DNA from: Verrucomicrobiota bacterium
Lineage (GTDB): Bacteria > Chlamydiota > Chlamydiia > Chlamydiales > Rhabdochlamydiaceae
Reading direction: 5' to 3'
DNA: 64,000 nt
Assembly (NCBI GenBank): GCA_018240065.1
Contig: JAFEGH010000006.1
Coordinates: forward strand, 1-64,000
The notes beneath the pieces are model-generated. The model worked only from the letters and a program-made list of their open reading frames with translations, made no database searches and was not told the origin of the DNA. The position numbers were made by a program, and so were the translations under genes. Numbering within the stretch: the stretch's first letter is position 1; every line of letters starts with the position of its first letter. Shown piece after piece: positions 48,334 through 58,206 of this stretch.

Positions 48334-50439
48334 TTAGCGCTGAGGAACAGGCAGTACAGCTTTGTGGCTGAGCTTGATCTGTCCTCGGTCATTGATGTCG
48401 ATGACCTTGACTTCAAGCATTTGTCCTTCTTTGACGACGTCGGAGACGTTGGCAACGCGGCTATGAGCCAGTTCTGAGATATGGCACAGTCCTTCTTTGC
48501 CGAAGATCTCGACGAAGCATCCGAAGGCGACGATCGAGACGACCCTGCCGGTGTATACTTTGCCGATTTCGACGTCTGCAGTGAGGTTGTGGATGATCTC
48601 TTTGGCTCTTTCCATCCCTTGGCTGCTTGTCGAAGCGATGCTGATCCTGCCGCTGTCGTCGATGTCGATCTGTGCGCCTGTCTCTTCGATAATGGCGCGG
48701 ATTTGTTTGCCGCCCGGCCCGATGACAATGCCGATCTTGCTAGGCTTGATCATCACAGTCTCGATGCGCGGAGCGTAAGTCGACAGATGCTCTTTTGGTT
48801 TGGGGCAGGTCTCGACCATTTTACTCAGAATGTGCAGGCGGCCCTGTTTCGCCTGGGCAAGAGCTGCTTGCATGATATTCTTGTTGATCCCTTCGACTTT
48901 GATGTCGAGCTGGAATGCGGTGATCCCGTGGGCGTCGCCGGCGAGTTTGAAGTCCATGTCGCCAAGAGCGTCTTCGACGCCGAGGATATCGGAAAGGATC
49001 GCGTATTTATGGTCTTCCAGGATAAGCCCCATCGCAATACCCGCGATTGGACGCTTGATGGGAACGCCGGCGTCCATCATCGCCAGGCAGCCGCCGCAGA
49101 CGGAGGCCATGGAAGAAGATCCGTTAGATTCGGTGATATTGGACTCGAGGCGGATGACGTAAGGGAAATGCTCCATCATAGGAACGATCATCGCCAAAGA
49201 GCGCTCTGCCAGTTTGCCATGGCCGATTTCGCGGCGCCCTGCGGATCCCATGCGGCCGACTTCGCCAACTGAGAAAGGAGGGAAGGTATACTGCAGGTAG
49301 AAACGGCTGTTGATTTCCCCATCGAGGTTCTCCCCGCGCTGGGCCATCGTTTCTCCGCCGAGTGTACAGACAGCCAGGGCCTGTGTTTCTCCGCGTGTAA
49401 ATAGGGCGCTTCCGTGCGTGCGCGGCAGAAGGGACATCTCGATGTCGATCGCGCGGACCTGGTCGCATGTGCGTCCGTCGCTGCGCTTGTTCTCATCGAG
49501 GATCATTTTGCGCATCAGGTCGGACTGCACCTTTTTGAACGAGGCCTTTACGTCGTTCTTCTTGTATTTCGGAGCTGAATCTCCCTCTGGGAAATACTTG
49601 GCGTTCAGTTCTTCGGAGATCGCCTTGATGCTGTCTTCGCGGACTTGTTTTTCCTTGATGCGGAGAGCTTTTTCAATGCGGTCTGAGGCAAAATCATGAA
49701 CTTCTTTGGAAAGTTCCGCTGGGATGAGGCGGAGATCGCTGAGGTTTTTTGGTTTGCCGATCTCTTTTTGCCAGTCAGCCAGGGCCTGGCAGATCTTGCG
49801 GATCGCCTGATGCCCTTCTTCGACCGCTTCGAGGATCTGCTCTTCGCTAAGGAAGTCAGCGTAGCCTTCGATCATCAGAATAGCATCTTCCGTACCCGCC
49901 AGCATTAAGTCGAGCCGCGAGCGCTTTTGCTCATCGACAGTCGGGTTGACGATGAAGTTGCCGTCGATCATTCCGACGCGGACGCCGCCGATTGGTTTGA
50001 GCAAGGGGATATCGGAGATGACAAGAGCAGCTGATGCCGCGCAGATCGCCAGGGGATCAGGGGAATGGACCCCGTCATAGGAATAGACGTATGCCAAAAG
50101 CTGGACTTCATTGTAAAAGCCCTCCGGGAACATCGGACGGATCGGGCGGTCGATGAGGCGGCATGTGAGAACCTCTTTCTCTGTCGGTCTGCCTTCGCGC
50201 TTAATGAAGCCGCCAAGGGTTTTGCCAGATGATGAGAACTTCTCCTGGTAATCGACTCTTAAGGGGAGGAAGTCTGTATCGGCTGAAGGAGGGGGCGCTG
50301 AGCAGGCGGTGGCCAGCAAAACGGTCTCGCCGGCGCGGACGAGGACTGCTCCTCCTGCCTGACGGGCAATCTTGCCTGTTTCAAATGTGATGTCGCGGCC
50401 TCCGACGGAAACCGTGATGCTTTTTCGATTAAATTCCAT
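48334..50439 (-). CDS. pnp: polyribonucleotide nucleotidyltransferase (PNPase)
   Basis: 3'-5' phosphorolytic exoribonuclease of RNA turnover. The 701-residue protein has two RNase PH-like domains (N-terminal start [22 protein letters not shown]...; second with [11 protein letters not shown] and [20 protein letters not shown]), then KH ([18 protein letters not shown]) and S1 ([19 protein letters not shown]). I prefer ATG at 50439 (GGAG nine bases before) over an in-frame ATG at 50496 that would add 19 non-family residues. rpsO lies upstream on the same strand, as in many bacteria, but with its own terminator between. Confidence 0.96.
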   Translation of the reverse strand: MEFNRKSITVSVGGRDITFETGKIARQAGGAVLVRAGETVLLATACSAPPPSADTDFLPLRVDYQEKFSSSGKTLGGFIKREGRPTEKEVLTCRLIDRPIRPMFPEGFYNEVQLLAYVYSYDGVHSPDPLAICAASAALVISDIPLLKPIGGVRVGMIDGNFIVNPTVDEQKRSRLDLMLAGTEDAILMIEGYADFLSEEQILEAVEEGHQAIRKICQALADWQKEIGKPKNLSDLRLIPAELSKEVHDFASDRIEKALRIKEKQVREDSIKAISEELNAKYFPEGDSAPKYKKNDVKASFKKVQSDLMRKMILDENKRSDGRTCDQVRAIDIEMSLLPRTHGSALFTRGETQALAVCTLGGETMAQRGENLDGEINSRFYLQYTFPPFSVGEVGRMGSAGRREIGHGKLAERSLAMIVPMMEHFPYVIRLESNITESNGSSSMASVCGGCLAMMDAGVPIKRPIAGIAMGLILEDHKYAILSDILGVEDALGDMDFKLAGDAHGITAFQLDIKVEGINKNIMQAALAQAKQGRLHILSKMVETCPKPKEHLSTYAPRIETVMIKPSKIGIVIGPGGKQIRAIIEETGAQIDIDDSGRISIASTSSQGMERAKEIIHNLTADVEIGKVYTGRVVSIVAFGCFVEIFGKEGLCHISELAHSRVANVSDVVKEGQMLEVKVIDINDRGQIKLSHKAVLPVPQR

Positions 50440-50657
50440 GTAAAATAACTCCAAAATGTAGGTTGGTCCCGCTCTGCGAGAAGATGAATTGACCATTGAC
50501 GGGGAGAAAGAGGGTTCTCCGCGCGAATGGGCATTTCATCGCCGGCGCTGCGGGGTTTAATTACTCCTGTAAATGCAGGAATAAACGGGGGAATATATCA
50601 GGTACTGAATATAAGCGACAACTAAAGTTTGAACTGTGTGGCGGGAATATTAGGAGC

Positions 50658-50692
50658 AAAAAAAACCGCCAAGTGAAAAATTCACTTGGCGG
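50658..50692 (-). terminator. rho-independent terminator of rpsO
   Basis: CCGCCAAGTGAA pairs perfectly with TTCACTTGGCGG around AAA; read on the minus strand the stem is followed by eight T residues. Confidence 0.93.
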
Positions 50693-50719
50693 ATCAGAAT
50701 CCCTCAAAAAAGTAAGTAG

Positions 50720-50989
50720 TTACTTACGGAGGTTGAGGCGCGTAATTAAATTTTGATATCGTTTCGTATCAGTTGAATTGAGATAATCGAGTAACTTGCG
50801 GCGCTGACCGACAAGCTTTAGAAGAGCCAATCTTGAGCTGTGATCCTTTGGGGCGAGCTTAAGATGCTCTGTGAGCTCTGCAATCCTTTCTGTGAGGATT
50901 GCGATCTGAACATCGGCCGACCCGGTATCCTTCTCATGAAGTTGGAACTTCTTGGTAATTTCTTCCTTAGTACCTTTATCTAAAGACAT
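50720..50989 (-). CDS. rpsO: 30S ribosomal protein S15
   Basis: An 89-residue S15 with [19 protein letters not shown] and [23 protein letters not shown]; the C-terminal [12 protein letters not shown] is normal. It binds the 16S central domain. Terminates before pnp. Confidence 0.97.
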   Translation of the reverse strand: MSLDKGTKEEITKKFQLHEKDTGSADVQIAILTERIAELTEHLKLAPKDHSSRLALLKLVGQRRKLLDYLNSTDTKRYQNLITRLNLRK

Positions 50990-51287
50990 TTAAAATATCT
51001 CCCGTAGATTGAGAGTTTAAAACAGGTAGACAAACTTTAAGTTGTAAAACATTGACTTTATTGTACCTTAACGTCCCAATAGGATCAATCAGAAAAACGC
51101 TTCCCCTATGATTCTTCAGAATTCCCCCTTGGAATTCAAGTAAAGATTCAGTCATTCAAACGCTCTTTTACAGAGGGCTTTTCCTCTAGGATGACAAAAG
51201 GGGAAATGCCGTTTTTCATCAGGATTGACATTTAGAGGAGATCCGCTTAGATTTTTCTCCGATTTGAATGGTTTATCAGAGGAAAAA
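50990..51287. other. 298-bp divergent intergenic region
   Basis: Between rpsO (minus) and a coiled-coil gene (plus). Nothing beyond likely promoters seen; TTGTAA-like and AT-rich tracts near 51040-51075 would suit rpsO transcription. Confidence 0.3.
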
Positions 51288-51968
51288 ATGATTAAAGAAG
51301 ACCCCTACAAAATCAAGTTCGAAAAACTGCAGCCATGGACGAATGACATCTTTCAAGCTGTCAAAAAGGATCTCAGGAACGACCACTTACTCAAGACTCC
51401 GTCTTTTGTACAAAAGCATTTCCCTAAGCGAGCGCTGGACAAGCTCACGATCGAAGAGTTTGCTGCAGCCTATATTAAAGAGATTGCCGAAGGCGATGAA
51501 GAGCTGGGAGAAAAAGTCGTCGCTCGATGGGTGATGAAAAACGCCGAGCTGTATCAGTTTTTCGCAAGCGAGCTTTCCAAGATCAATCCCCAGTTCGACC
51601 AGATCGATAGCCTTCCTGCGGAAGTCAGTTCATTTCTGCTTAATACCTCTGTGGGGAAATTCGGCGCGACTGCGACCTATATCTTCTGCGTGATGAACGC
51701 AGTGGTGCTGACGGAAGAGCAATTCAACAAGTTGAAAGAACTTGCGCTTGCTGAAAAGAACAGCGTGCAGACTAAGGAAGAAAAACCGGCGTTCGCTTCT
51801 TTGGATGCAATGAAGGAGCACTACGAAAAAGAAATCCGAAAGCTCACGGAGAAATACGAAAAGCGGATGCAGGGCGTCGAACGCAAGTATGTTCAGGACG
51901 TCGAGGGACTCAAGAAGCAGATTTCTCAGCTCCATAAGAAACTGGGAGAGAAGTGTGCCGCGGTCTGA
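51288..51968 (+). CDS. hypothetical protein with C-terminal coiled coil (226 aa)
   Basis: ATG 51288 has AGAGGA five to ten bases before it. The N-terminal 150 residues look globular and helical (KLQPWTNDIFQAVKKDL, PKRALDKLTIEEFAAAYIKE). From about 165 to 226 the chain is a charged coiled coil (EKEIRKLTEKYEKRM, DVEGLKKQISQLHKKLGE). No signal or membrane segment. The tadA start lies within its last 14 bases, so the two are coupled. I do not recognise a family; conserved chlamydial proteins of this type exist near tadA. Confidence 0.75.
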   Translation: MIKEDPYKIKFEKLQPWTNDIFQAVKKDLRNDHLLKTPSFVQKHFPKRALDKLTIEEFAAAYIKEIAEGDEELGEKVVARWVMKNAELYQFFASELSKINPQFDQIDSLPAEVSSFLLNTSVGKFGATATYIFCVMNAVVLTEEQFNKLKELALAEKNSVQTKEEKPAFASLDAMKEHYEKEIRKLTEKYEKRMQGVERKYVQDVEGLKKQISQLHKKLGEKCAAV

Positions 51969-52434
51969 TGAAGATTTTATGCGCGAGGCTTTGCTGGAGG
52001 CGGAGGCCGCCTTTGCAATTGGGGAAGTCCCCATAGGGGCCGTTCTTGTCTACAAGGGAGAGGTCATCGCCCGCGCGCATAATCTTGTCGAAACCGGTTC
52101 CGACGCTACTGCCCACGCTGAAATGCTGTGCCTGAAAAAGGGGGCTGCGGCGCTTGGGAATTGGCGCCTGATCGGCGCGACCTTATATTGCACTCTCGAA
52201 CCCTGTCCCATGTGCGCCGGGGCCATGATCCATTCCAGGCTGGAACGCCTGGTCTGGGGAGCTCCGGATGTGCGATGCGGGGCCCATGGCAGCTGGGTCA
52301 ACCTTCTTGACGCCGGGCACCCAATCCATCAATTGAGCGTCACATCCGGAATTCTAAAAGACCGGTCAGGCGATCTGATGAGAGCTTTTTTTAAACAACG
52401 CAGGCAAGAGAAGGAAGATGGAAAAATTGTTTGA
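51955..52434 (+). CDS. tadA: tRNA-specific adenosine deaminase
   Basis: TadA deaminates A34 to inosine in tRNA-Arg(ACG). The 159-residue protein has the zinc and catalytic motifs HAEM and PCPMC and the family segment GEVPIGAVLVYKGEVI. GTG 51955 gives the normal length and has GGGAGAG before it. Overlaps the preceding gene by 14 bases and the following small gene by 17 bases. Confidence 0.94.
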   Translation: MPRSDEDFMREALLEAEAAFAIGEVPIGAVLVYKGEVIARAHNLVETGSDATAHAEMLCLKKGAAALGNWRLIGATLYCTLEPCPMCAGAMIHSRLERLVWGAPDVRCGAHGSWVNLLDAGHPIHQLSVTSGILKDRSGDLMRAFFKQRRQEKEDGKIV

Positions 52435-52636
52435 TGAGCTCGTTGAGGGGCAGCGAAAAAAACTTTTACAGTTCGCGCGGCAGATCATTCCCTATGCCAC
52501 GCCAGATGACCTGCTCCAGCCCAATGACTTTCCCGAACTCGAGCAAAACCCTCTCTTTAGATATGAGGAGGGGATCCTCGAGGGACTCCTGACGGCCCGC
52601 ATGGCGTACCTGGCTTTAAAAAAAGATCGGGAATAG
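52418..52636 (+). CDS. small conserved-looking protein (72 aa)
   Basis: An acidic helical 72-residue protein (MEKLFDELVEGQRKKLLQFA ... EGILEGLLTARMAYLA) that starts inside tadA. The tight overlap, good codon usage and AAGGAAG before the ATG support a real gene. Function unknown. Confidence 0.68.
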   Translation: MEKLFDELVEGQRKKLLQFARQIIPYATPDDLLQPNDFPELEQNPLFRYEEGILEGLLTARMAYLALKKDRE

Positions 52637-52701
52637 TGCTTGTGTTTTAAAAGGAATTAATGTTTACTCGTCCCTTTCAATCGATTTAAAAGGAGTATGA
52701 T

Positions 52702-53031
52702 ATGAAAAAACAAGGACATCCTCCATACCAAGATGTTTTGTTTGTAGATTCTTCCACTAACTTCCGTTTTGTTTGCGGCAGCACATTGCAGCCAAAAGAC
52801 AAGGAAATGTTCGAAGGAAAAGAGTACCCTGTTTACAAAGTGCCTGTTTCTTCCGCTTCCCACCCATTCTTCACTGGCAGCAACCAGTTTATCGACTCTG
52901 AAGGCAGAGTGGATAAATTCGTCAAGCGCTACGCGAAAAAAGAACAGCAGCACAAAGAAGAGCAGGAAAGCGCACAGGAAGAAGCGAATAAAAAAACAGC
53001 TGAGAAAAAATCCAAGAAGAAGTCCTCTTAA
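52702..53031 (+). CDS. rpmE2: 50S ribosomal protein L31, type B, with charged tail
   Basis: The first 75 residues are L31 type B ([18 protein letters not shown], then [19 protein letters not shown] and [13 protein letters not shown]). A Lys/Glu-rich tail of about 35 residues follows, as in chlamydial L31. Only one Cys is in the zinc region, so it is a C-minus type. AAGGAG before the start. It precedes prfA, as in C. trachomatis. Confidence 0.92.
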   Translation: MKKQGHPPYQDVLFVDSSTNFRFVCGSTLQPKDKEMFEGKEYPVYKVPVSSASHPFFTGSNQFIDSEGRVDKFVKRYAKKEQQHKEEQESAQEEANKKTAEKKSKKKSS

Positions 53032-53117
53032 GGTTCTTTTCAGTTTTGTGCGTTTCAACGACTTTGTTTGAGTCGTAGCAATCGCCACGGCGCAAATAAA
53101 GTCGAAGAAAACTTGGT

Positions 53118-54206
53118 ATGTCAATGAATGAGCAGATTCGCAAGCTTCTCAAACGGTTTGAAAAAGTAGAAGAGCTGTTGGGGCATGCGGATGTGCTCGC
53201 CGATCAGAAGCAGTATCGAGAGCTTGCCCAAGAGCATGCCTATTTGACAGATGTCAAAGAACACTGGCAGCTGTGCGAGCGTCTCGAGAAGCAGATCAGC
53301 GAGAACGAGCAGCTTCTGCGTACCGAAAAGGACCCCGAGTTCCTCGAGATCGTCCGCCAGGAAATTCCTGCCCTCCAGTCAGACCTCGCTGCGGCGCAGC
53401 AGAGGTTGGAAACCCTCCTCATCCCTCCCGACCCTCGCGACAGCCGCAACATCATTTTAGAGGTCCGCGCCGGCACAGGCGGCGACGAAGCCGCTATTTT
53501 CGTCGGCGATTGCGTCCGCATGTACAAGCAGTACGCGGATAAAAAAGGGTGGAAGTACGAGCTTCTCTCCTGCACCGAATCGGAAAAAGGTGGATTTAAG
53601 GAATACATCATGGTCATGTCGGGCCATAATGTTTTTCGGCTGATGCAATATGAAGCTGGGACCCATCGCGTCCAGCGCGTCCCGGAAACGGAAGCGCAAG
53701 GTCGTGTTCATACTTCCGCCATCACCGTCGCCGTCCTCCTTGAGCCCGATGAGCAGGAAAAGATTGTCCTCGACGAGCGGGAACTCAAAATCGATACCTA
53801 CCGCGCTTCAGGCGCCGGCGGCCAGCACGTCAATACGACTGATTCTGCAGTACGCATCACCCACCTTCCGACCGGCACTGTCGTCTATTGCCAGGAGGAG
53901 AGGAGCCAGCATAAGAACAAAGACAAGGCGATGCGCCTGCTCAGCGCTAAACTTGCCGACGTTACCCGGAAGAAAGCGGAAAAGGAGATGGCCTCCCTCC
54001 GTTCTTCGCAGGTAGGTTCGGGAGACCGGTCCGAGCGGATCCGCACCTATAACTTCTCTCAGAACCGCGTTTCCGACCACCGAATCGATATGACACTGTA
54101 TAAGCTCAACCTTGTCATGGACGGGGATCTCGATGAAATCACCGAGGCGCTGGTTGCCTTCTTCCATCAGCAGAGACTCGCTGCCATTGGCGACCAATCC
54201 ATATGA
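53118..54206 (+). CDS. prfA: peptide chain release factor 1
   Basis: RF1 terminates translation at UAA and UAG. The 362-residue protein has the GGQ motif at 234-236 (GAGGQHVN) and a codon-recognition region near residues 190-200 ([12 protein letters not shown]). The downstream prmC gene methylates this GGQ glutamine. Starts at ATG 53118 or 53124. Confidence 0.96.
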   Translation: MSMNEQIRKLLKRFEKVEELLGHADVLADQKQYRELAQEHAYLTDVKEHWQLCERLEKQISENEQLLRTEKDPEFLEIVRQEIPALQSDLAAAQQRLETLLIPPDPRDSRNIILEVRAGTGGDEAAIFVGDCVRMYKQYADKKGWKYELLSCTESEKGGFKEYIMVMSGHNVFRLMQYEAGTHRVQRVPETEAQGRVHTSAITVAVLLEPDEQEKIVLDERELKIDTYRASGAGGQHVNTTDSAVRITHLPTGTVVYCQEERSQHKNKDKAMRLLSAKLADVTRKKAEKEMASLRSSQVGSGDRSERIRTYNFSQNRVSDHRIDMTLYKLNLVMDGDLDEITEALVAFFHQQRLAAIGDQSI

Positions 54207-54252
54207 GCGCTCTCCTCTATCAATTACATTTCCGCTACATTTGGGCTGGCTC

Positions 54253-55101
54253 ATGAAACCTCTTGGAGAAGTCTTGGCTATGTCGGCTCAATTCCTCAAA
54301 GAGAAGAATTGCGCCCGTTTCCGTCGCGTTGCCGAGGAGTTGATTGGCCATGCGTTACAGCTTAAACGGCTTGACCTCTATATGCAGTTCGACCGTCCTA
54401 TGGTCGAAAAGGAGCTAGAGGTACTGCGCGCTCTTCTCAAACGGGCCGCAAAAGGGGAGCCTGTCGAGTACATCACAGGGGAAGTCTCTTTTTACCACTG
54501 CGCTATTGCGGTGACGCAGGATGTGCTGATCCCTCGCCCCGAAACGGAGATTTTAGTCGATCTGGCCTGCAAACAGCTTAAAACCCTGTCCCTTGCCGGG
54601 AAGGCGGCATGGGACCTTTGCACCGGTTCAGGGTGCATCGGTATCGCCGTTAAGAAAGCGTGCCCGGAAATGGCGATGACCCTTTCAGATATCTCCGAGA
54701 AGGCTCTTGCTGTAGCTTCCGGAAATGCACAAAGGAACGATGTGCAAGTGGAGCTGGCGCTGGGCGACCTTCTGGACCCGTTCAAGGGTCGCAAGGCGGA
54801 TGTGATCTTCTGCAACCCTCCCTACGTCACATCAAAAGAATATCTTACCATCGATCGGTCTGTTAAGGACTTTGAACCGCAAGCTGCGCTAGTGGGGGGA
54901 GAGGACGGCCTGGCGTTTTACCGACGCCTGAAAGAGGAGCTTCCTTCCTTATTGAACCCTCAGGCCAAAGTTTTCTTTGAGATCGGCACAGGCCAGGGAA
55001 ACGCCCTTCTTGAGCTGTTCTCAGGACCGCGATGGAAAGGGGGGCGCGTTGAAAAGGATTGGGCGGGGCATGACCGCTTCTTTTTCCTTGAATTTGAATA
55101 A
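54253..55101 (+). CDS. prmC: peptide chain release factor N5-glutamine methyltransferase
   Basis: PrmC/HemK methylates the GGQ glutamine of release factors. The 282-residue protein has the N-terminal helical part, the SAM motif DLCTGSGCIGIAVKKA and the catalytic NPPYV. ATG 54253 is chosen to give the family's normal length; the frame is open upstream. It lies 46 bases after prfA. Confidence 0.94.
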   Translation: MKPLGEVLAMSAQFLKEKNCARFRRVAEELIGHALQLKRLDLYMQFDRPMVEKELEVLRALLKRAAKGEPVEYITGEVSFYHCAIAVTQDVLIPRPETEILVDLACKQLKTLSLAGKAAWDLCTGSGCIGIAVKKACPEMAMTLSDISEKALAVASGNAQRNDVQVELALGDLLDPFKGRKADVIFCNPPYVTSKEYLTIDRSVKDFEPQAALVGGEDGLAFYRRLKEELPSLLNPQAKVFFEIGTGQGNALLELFSGPRWKGGRVEKDWAGHDRFFFLEFE

Positions 55102-55121
55102 GTTTCTCTCTATGCTATAAA
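55094..55121 (+). promoter_or_regulatory. candidate promoter of ffh operon
   Basis: TTGAAT at 55094-55099 and TATAAA at 55116-55121, 16-base spacing, 68 bases before ffh. Confidence 0.5.
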
Positions 55122-55188
55122 GTCACAATTTTTTAGAGGGATCAGCATTTTATTGAATGGGTCCCTTGCAAAGTAAATATTTGGTTCT

Positions 55189-56556
55189 ATGTTTGGCTCG
55201 CTGACAGAAAAATTCCAACAGATGTTCTCCGGTTTGACGGGAAAAAAGACCCTCACCGAAGACAACATCTCCGATGCCGTTCGGCAGGTGCGACTGGCCC
55301 TGCTCGATGCGGACGTGAATTATTCTGTCGCCAGCAATTTCGTCAAGAAGGTCAAGGAAAAGGCAGTTGGTGACGCCGTCATCAAATCGGTCTCCCCTGG
55401 ACAGCAGTTCACAAAACTGGTGCATGAGGAGCTGGTCGCTTTGATGGGCGCGGATGAATCCCCCCTTGAGATCAAAGGAACTCCCAATGTCATCCTTCTT
55501 TGCGGTCTGCAAGGCTCCGGTAAAACGACCCAATGCGCCAAACTTGCCTCCTACCTCCAGAAAAAATATCCCGGCAAAAAGGTCCTCCTCTCTGCCTGCG
55601 ACCTGCAAAGGCCGGCAGCTGTCGAACAGCTCAAAAAACTCGCTTCTCAGATCGATGTTCCGGTTTACGCGGTCGACGGCGAGAAAAATCCGGTTCGCGT
55701 TGCTAAAGACGCGCTGCAAAAAGCCCGCAGCGAAGGGTTTGATACCCTGATAGTCGACACCGCGGGGCGTCTGCATATCGATGAAGAGTTAATGGAGCAG
55801 CTTGCGCAGATCAAAGCGGCTGTCGAACCCCATGAAATCCTTTTCGTCGCCAGCGCTGCGACAGGTCAGGACGCCGTCAAGACCGCCGTCGAATTCGACA
55901 AGCATGTTCAGATCACCGGAACGATACTCACGATGCTTGACGGCAGCGCGAGAGCGGGCGCTGCGATCTCGATCCGTGAAGTCACCGGCAAACCCCTTAA
56001 GTTCGAAGGGATCGGCGAAAAGATCGGCGACTTGCAGCCGTTCAATCCCCATTCGATGGCCGACCGTATCCTCGGCATGGGCGACGTTATCAACCTCGTC
56101 CGCAAAGCGCAAGAAAATATCGATGAAGAACAGAGCAAAGCGCTCGAAAAGAAGATCCTTAAGGCCACATTCACCTATGACGACTATCTTAAGCAAATGG
56201 CCATGGTCAAAAAGATGGGATCGTTCAAAAGCATACTGAAAATGCTGCCCGGGATGTCCGGCCTTGGCGACATGGACTTCGATGAGAAGGAATTCAACAA
56301 GATCGAAGCGATGATCACATCGATGACCATGGCGGAAAGAATTGAAAAGGTCGAACTGGTTCCCAGCCGCCGCCGCCGTATCGCGCAAGGCAGCGGAACG
56401 CATATCGACGATGTAAACCGCATGGTGAAGGGCTTTAAGAAGCTGAAACAATTTTGCAAAGAAATGCCCGGCTTGAAAAATCAAATGAAGAAGGGCAACA
56501 AGGATCCTTTTGGCGGCAAAATGCCCTTTGGTGGCAAGATGCCCTGGGATTCCTAA
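55189..56556 (+). CDS. ffh: signal recognition particle protein Ffh
   Basis: SRP54 homologue that binds signal sequences and 4.5S RNA and docks with FtsY. N domain (DNISDAVRQVRLALLDADVN), G domain with G1 GLQGSGKT at 106-113, DTAGR and the DGSARAGAAIS segment, and a Met-rich M domain with MAKKMGSFKS-like helices. Ends in a Gly/Lys-rich tail (GNKDPFGGKMPFGGK). 455 residues is normal. rpsP follows 31 bases later. Confidence 0.97.
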   Translation: MFGSLTEKFQQMFSGLTGKKTLTEDNISDAVRQVRLALLDADVNYSVASNFVKKVKEKAVGDAVIKSVSPGQQFTKLVHEELVALMGADESPLEIKGTPNVILLCGLQGSGKTTQCAKLASYLQKKYPGKKVLLSACDLQRPAAVEQLKKLASQIDVPVYAVDGEKNPVRVAKDALQKARSEGFDTLIVDTAGRLHIDEELMEQLAQIKAAVEPHEILFVASAATGQDAVKTAVEFDKHVQITGTILTMLDGSARAGAAISIREVTGKPLKFEGIGEKIGDLQPFNPHSMADRILGMGDVINLVRKAQENIDEEQSKALEKKILKATFTYDDYLKQMAMVKKMGSFKSILKMLPGMSGLGDMDFDEKEFNKIEAMITSMTMAERIEKVELVPSRRRRIAQGSGTHIDDVNRMVKGFKKLKQFCKEMPGLKNQMKKGNKDPFGGKMPFGGKMPWDS

Positions 56557-56587
56557 CAACTTACACACAGACAGGAGAAATGTATTT

Positions 56588-57004
56588 ATGGCCTTAAAAA
56601 TTCGACTGCGACAACAGGGACGCACAAACCGTCAAACTTACCGCCTGGTCGTTACCGATATCCGCAACCCACGCGATGGAAAGTACCTCGAGATGATCGG
56701 CTGGTACAATCCGTTCAGCACTACAAAAGACTCCGTGATCAATGTCGAACGCATCAACTACTGGGTAGGACAGGGAGCGCAGATCACTCCGAACGCACAG
56801 GCCCTGATCGCGCGAATTGCTCCTGATGTCATGAAAGATATCCGCGCCAAAGAACACGCTCGCCGCGTCAAAAAAGTTGCTAAGCGCAGAACCGGCAAAA
56901 AAGCTGCAGCAAAAACGACTGAGAAAGCCGCTCCTAAAGCTGACGCTGCTCCAAAGGCCGCGAAAGCTGCTCCGAAGGCAACAGCTAAGAAAGCCGCGAA
57001 GTAA
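56588..57004 (+). CDS. rpsP: 30S ribosomal protein S16 with Ala/Lys-rich tail
   Basis: The core (ALKIRLRQQGRTNRQTYRL, then EMIGWYNP) is standard S16. From about residue 95 it has a tail of Lys, Ala, Pro and Thr (TEKAAPKADAAPKAAK) resembling linker-histone tails. Total 138 residues against about 80-115 usual. AGGAG precedes ATG 56588. TrmD follows at eight bases. Confidence 0.95.
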   Translation: MALKIRLRQQGRTNRQTYRLVVTDIRNPRDGKYLEMIGWYNPFSTTKDSVINVERINYWVGQGAQITPNAQALIARIAPDVMKDIRAKEHARRVKKVAKRRTGKKAAAKTTEKAAPKADAAPKAAKAAPKATAKKAAK

Positions 57005-57011
57005 GTGAGCG

Positions 57012-57701
57012 ATGCAAATCGATATCCTCTCCCTTTTTCCCGAGTATTTTGACGGCCCATTCAAGGTCAGCATGCTCAAAAGGGCGATCGAGAGGGGATT
57101 GATCGATATACGGCTGACCAACATTCGCGATTTCGGCGTTGGTAAGCATAGCAAGGTGGACGACAGGCCATATGGCGGAGGAGCGGGAATGGTCCTCATG
57201 CCAGGCCCGACGACAGAGGCGATTCGCAGCGTTAAAAGGGAAGATTCCCACGTTGTTTATCTGTCTCCCCAAGGAAATAAGCTGGATGCCTCCACTTGCG
57301 AAAGGCTGGCGAAGCTGCCGCACCTGGTCCTTGTCTGCGGCCATTACGAAGGGCTTGACGAAAGAGTGATCGAACAAGAGGTCGATGAAGAGATCAGCAT
57401 TGGAGATTATGTCCTGACCAACGGGTGTCTGGCTTCCATTGTCCTGGTCGATGCGACTGTAAGGTTCATCCCCGGAGTCCTGGGCCATGAAGAGGCAACG
57501 GTGTTCGAGTCGTTCCAGCAAGGTTATTTTGAGGGGCCGTCATATACCCGCCCTGACGAATTCGAGGGGCTGTGGGTGCCGGAAGTATTGAGAAGCGGCC
57601 ATCACGCGGAAATTGAAAAATGGCGCAAGCAGAAAGGGCTCGAGAAGACAGAGCGCGTACGGCCCGATCTCGCGAAACAAGTTAAAAATTGTCAAAATTG
57701 A
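57012..57701 (+). CDS. trmD: tRNA (guanine-N1)-methyltransferase
   Basis: TrmD methylates G37 of tRNAs to prevent frameshifting. The 229-residue protein has the SPOUT knot and the conserved VDDRPYGGGAGMVLMP and SIGDYVLTNG motifs. Part of the rpsP-trmD-rplS operon. Confidence 0.96.
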   Translation: MQIDILSLFPEYFDGPFKVSMLKRAIERGLIDIRLTNIRDFGVGKHSKVDDRPYGGGAGMVLMPGPTTEAIRSVKREDSHVVYLSPQGNKLDASTCERLAKLPHLVLVCGHYEGLDERVIEQEVDEEISIGDYVLTNGCLASIVLVDATVRFIPGVLGHEEATVFESFQQGYFEGPSYTRPDEFEGLWVPEVLRSGHHAEIEKWRKQKGLEKTERVRPDLAKQVKNCQN

Positions 57702-57711
57702 GGATTGAAAC

Positions 57712-58125
57712 ATGAAACAGTGTCAAGTAATTCAGGAAATTGAAGCGGTCCAGCTCAAATCAAACGTGCCCGATTTCAATGTCGGCGATACCGTTTGCGT
57801 TCACCAGCGGATCATCGAGGGAGACAAAGAGCGTATCCAGCAGTTTACAGGGACCGTGATCGCACGTCGCGGCGGCGGCCTTTCCGAAACGTTTGCCCTC
57901 TATCGTTTCTCCTACGGCGCAGGGATCGAGAGGGTCTTTTTGATCCACAGCCCAAAAATCGCTAAAATCGAAGTCGTCAGATCGGGTAAAGTTCGCAAGA
58001 GCAAACTCTATTACCTGCGCGGCACTTCTGGCAAAGCCTCTAAAGTACAAGAACACATCGGCCCAGGTAAAGAAGCGGCAGTTCTTGACAACGGCTCATC
58101 AGCGGAAGCTCAGCCAGCGACCTAG
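57712..58125 (+). CDS. rplS: 50S ribosomal protein L19
   Basis: A 137-residue L19 with [40 protein letters not shown] and the [19 protein letters not shown] end. It lies at the subunit interface. Short acidic/Ala tail after the core. Last gene before a terminator. Confidence 0.97.
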   Translation: MKQCQVIQEIEAVQLKSNVPDFNVGDTVCVHQRIIEGDKERIQQFTGTVIARRGGGLSETFALYRFSYGAGIERVFLIHSPKIAKIEVVRSGKVRKSKLYYLRGTSGKASKVQEHIGPGKEAAVLDNGSSAEAQPAT

Positions 58126-58154
58126 CACTGTCCCCAGTTTATTCGTTTTTTTAA

Positions 58155-58196
58155 AGGCCGTCGTCGAAAATGATTTCGAGATGGCCTCATTTTTTA
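58155..58196 (+). terminator. rho-independent terminator of ffh-rplS operon
   Basis: AGGCCGTCGTCGAAA pairs with TTTCGAGATGGCC (one bulge, one G-U) and is followed by CATTTTTT. Confidence 0.75.
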
Positions 58197-58206
58197 AGGA
58201 TTCTTC

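Noticed and set aside
48481..49272. 263-codon plus-strand frame opposite pnp
   Set aside because: Asp/Ala-rich shadow of pnp, no signals.
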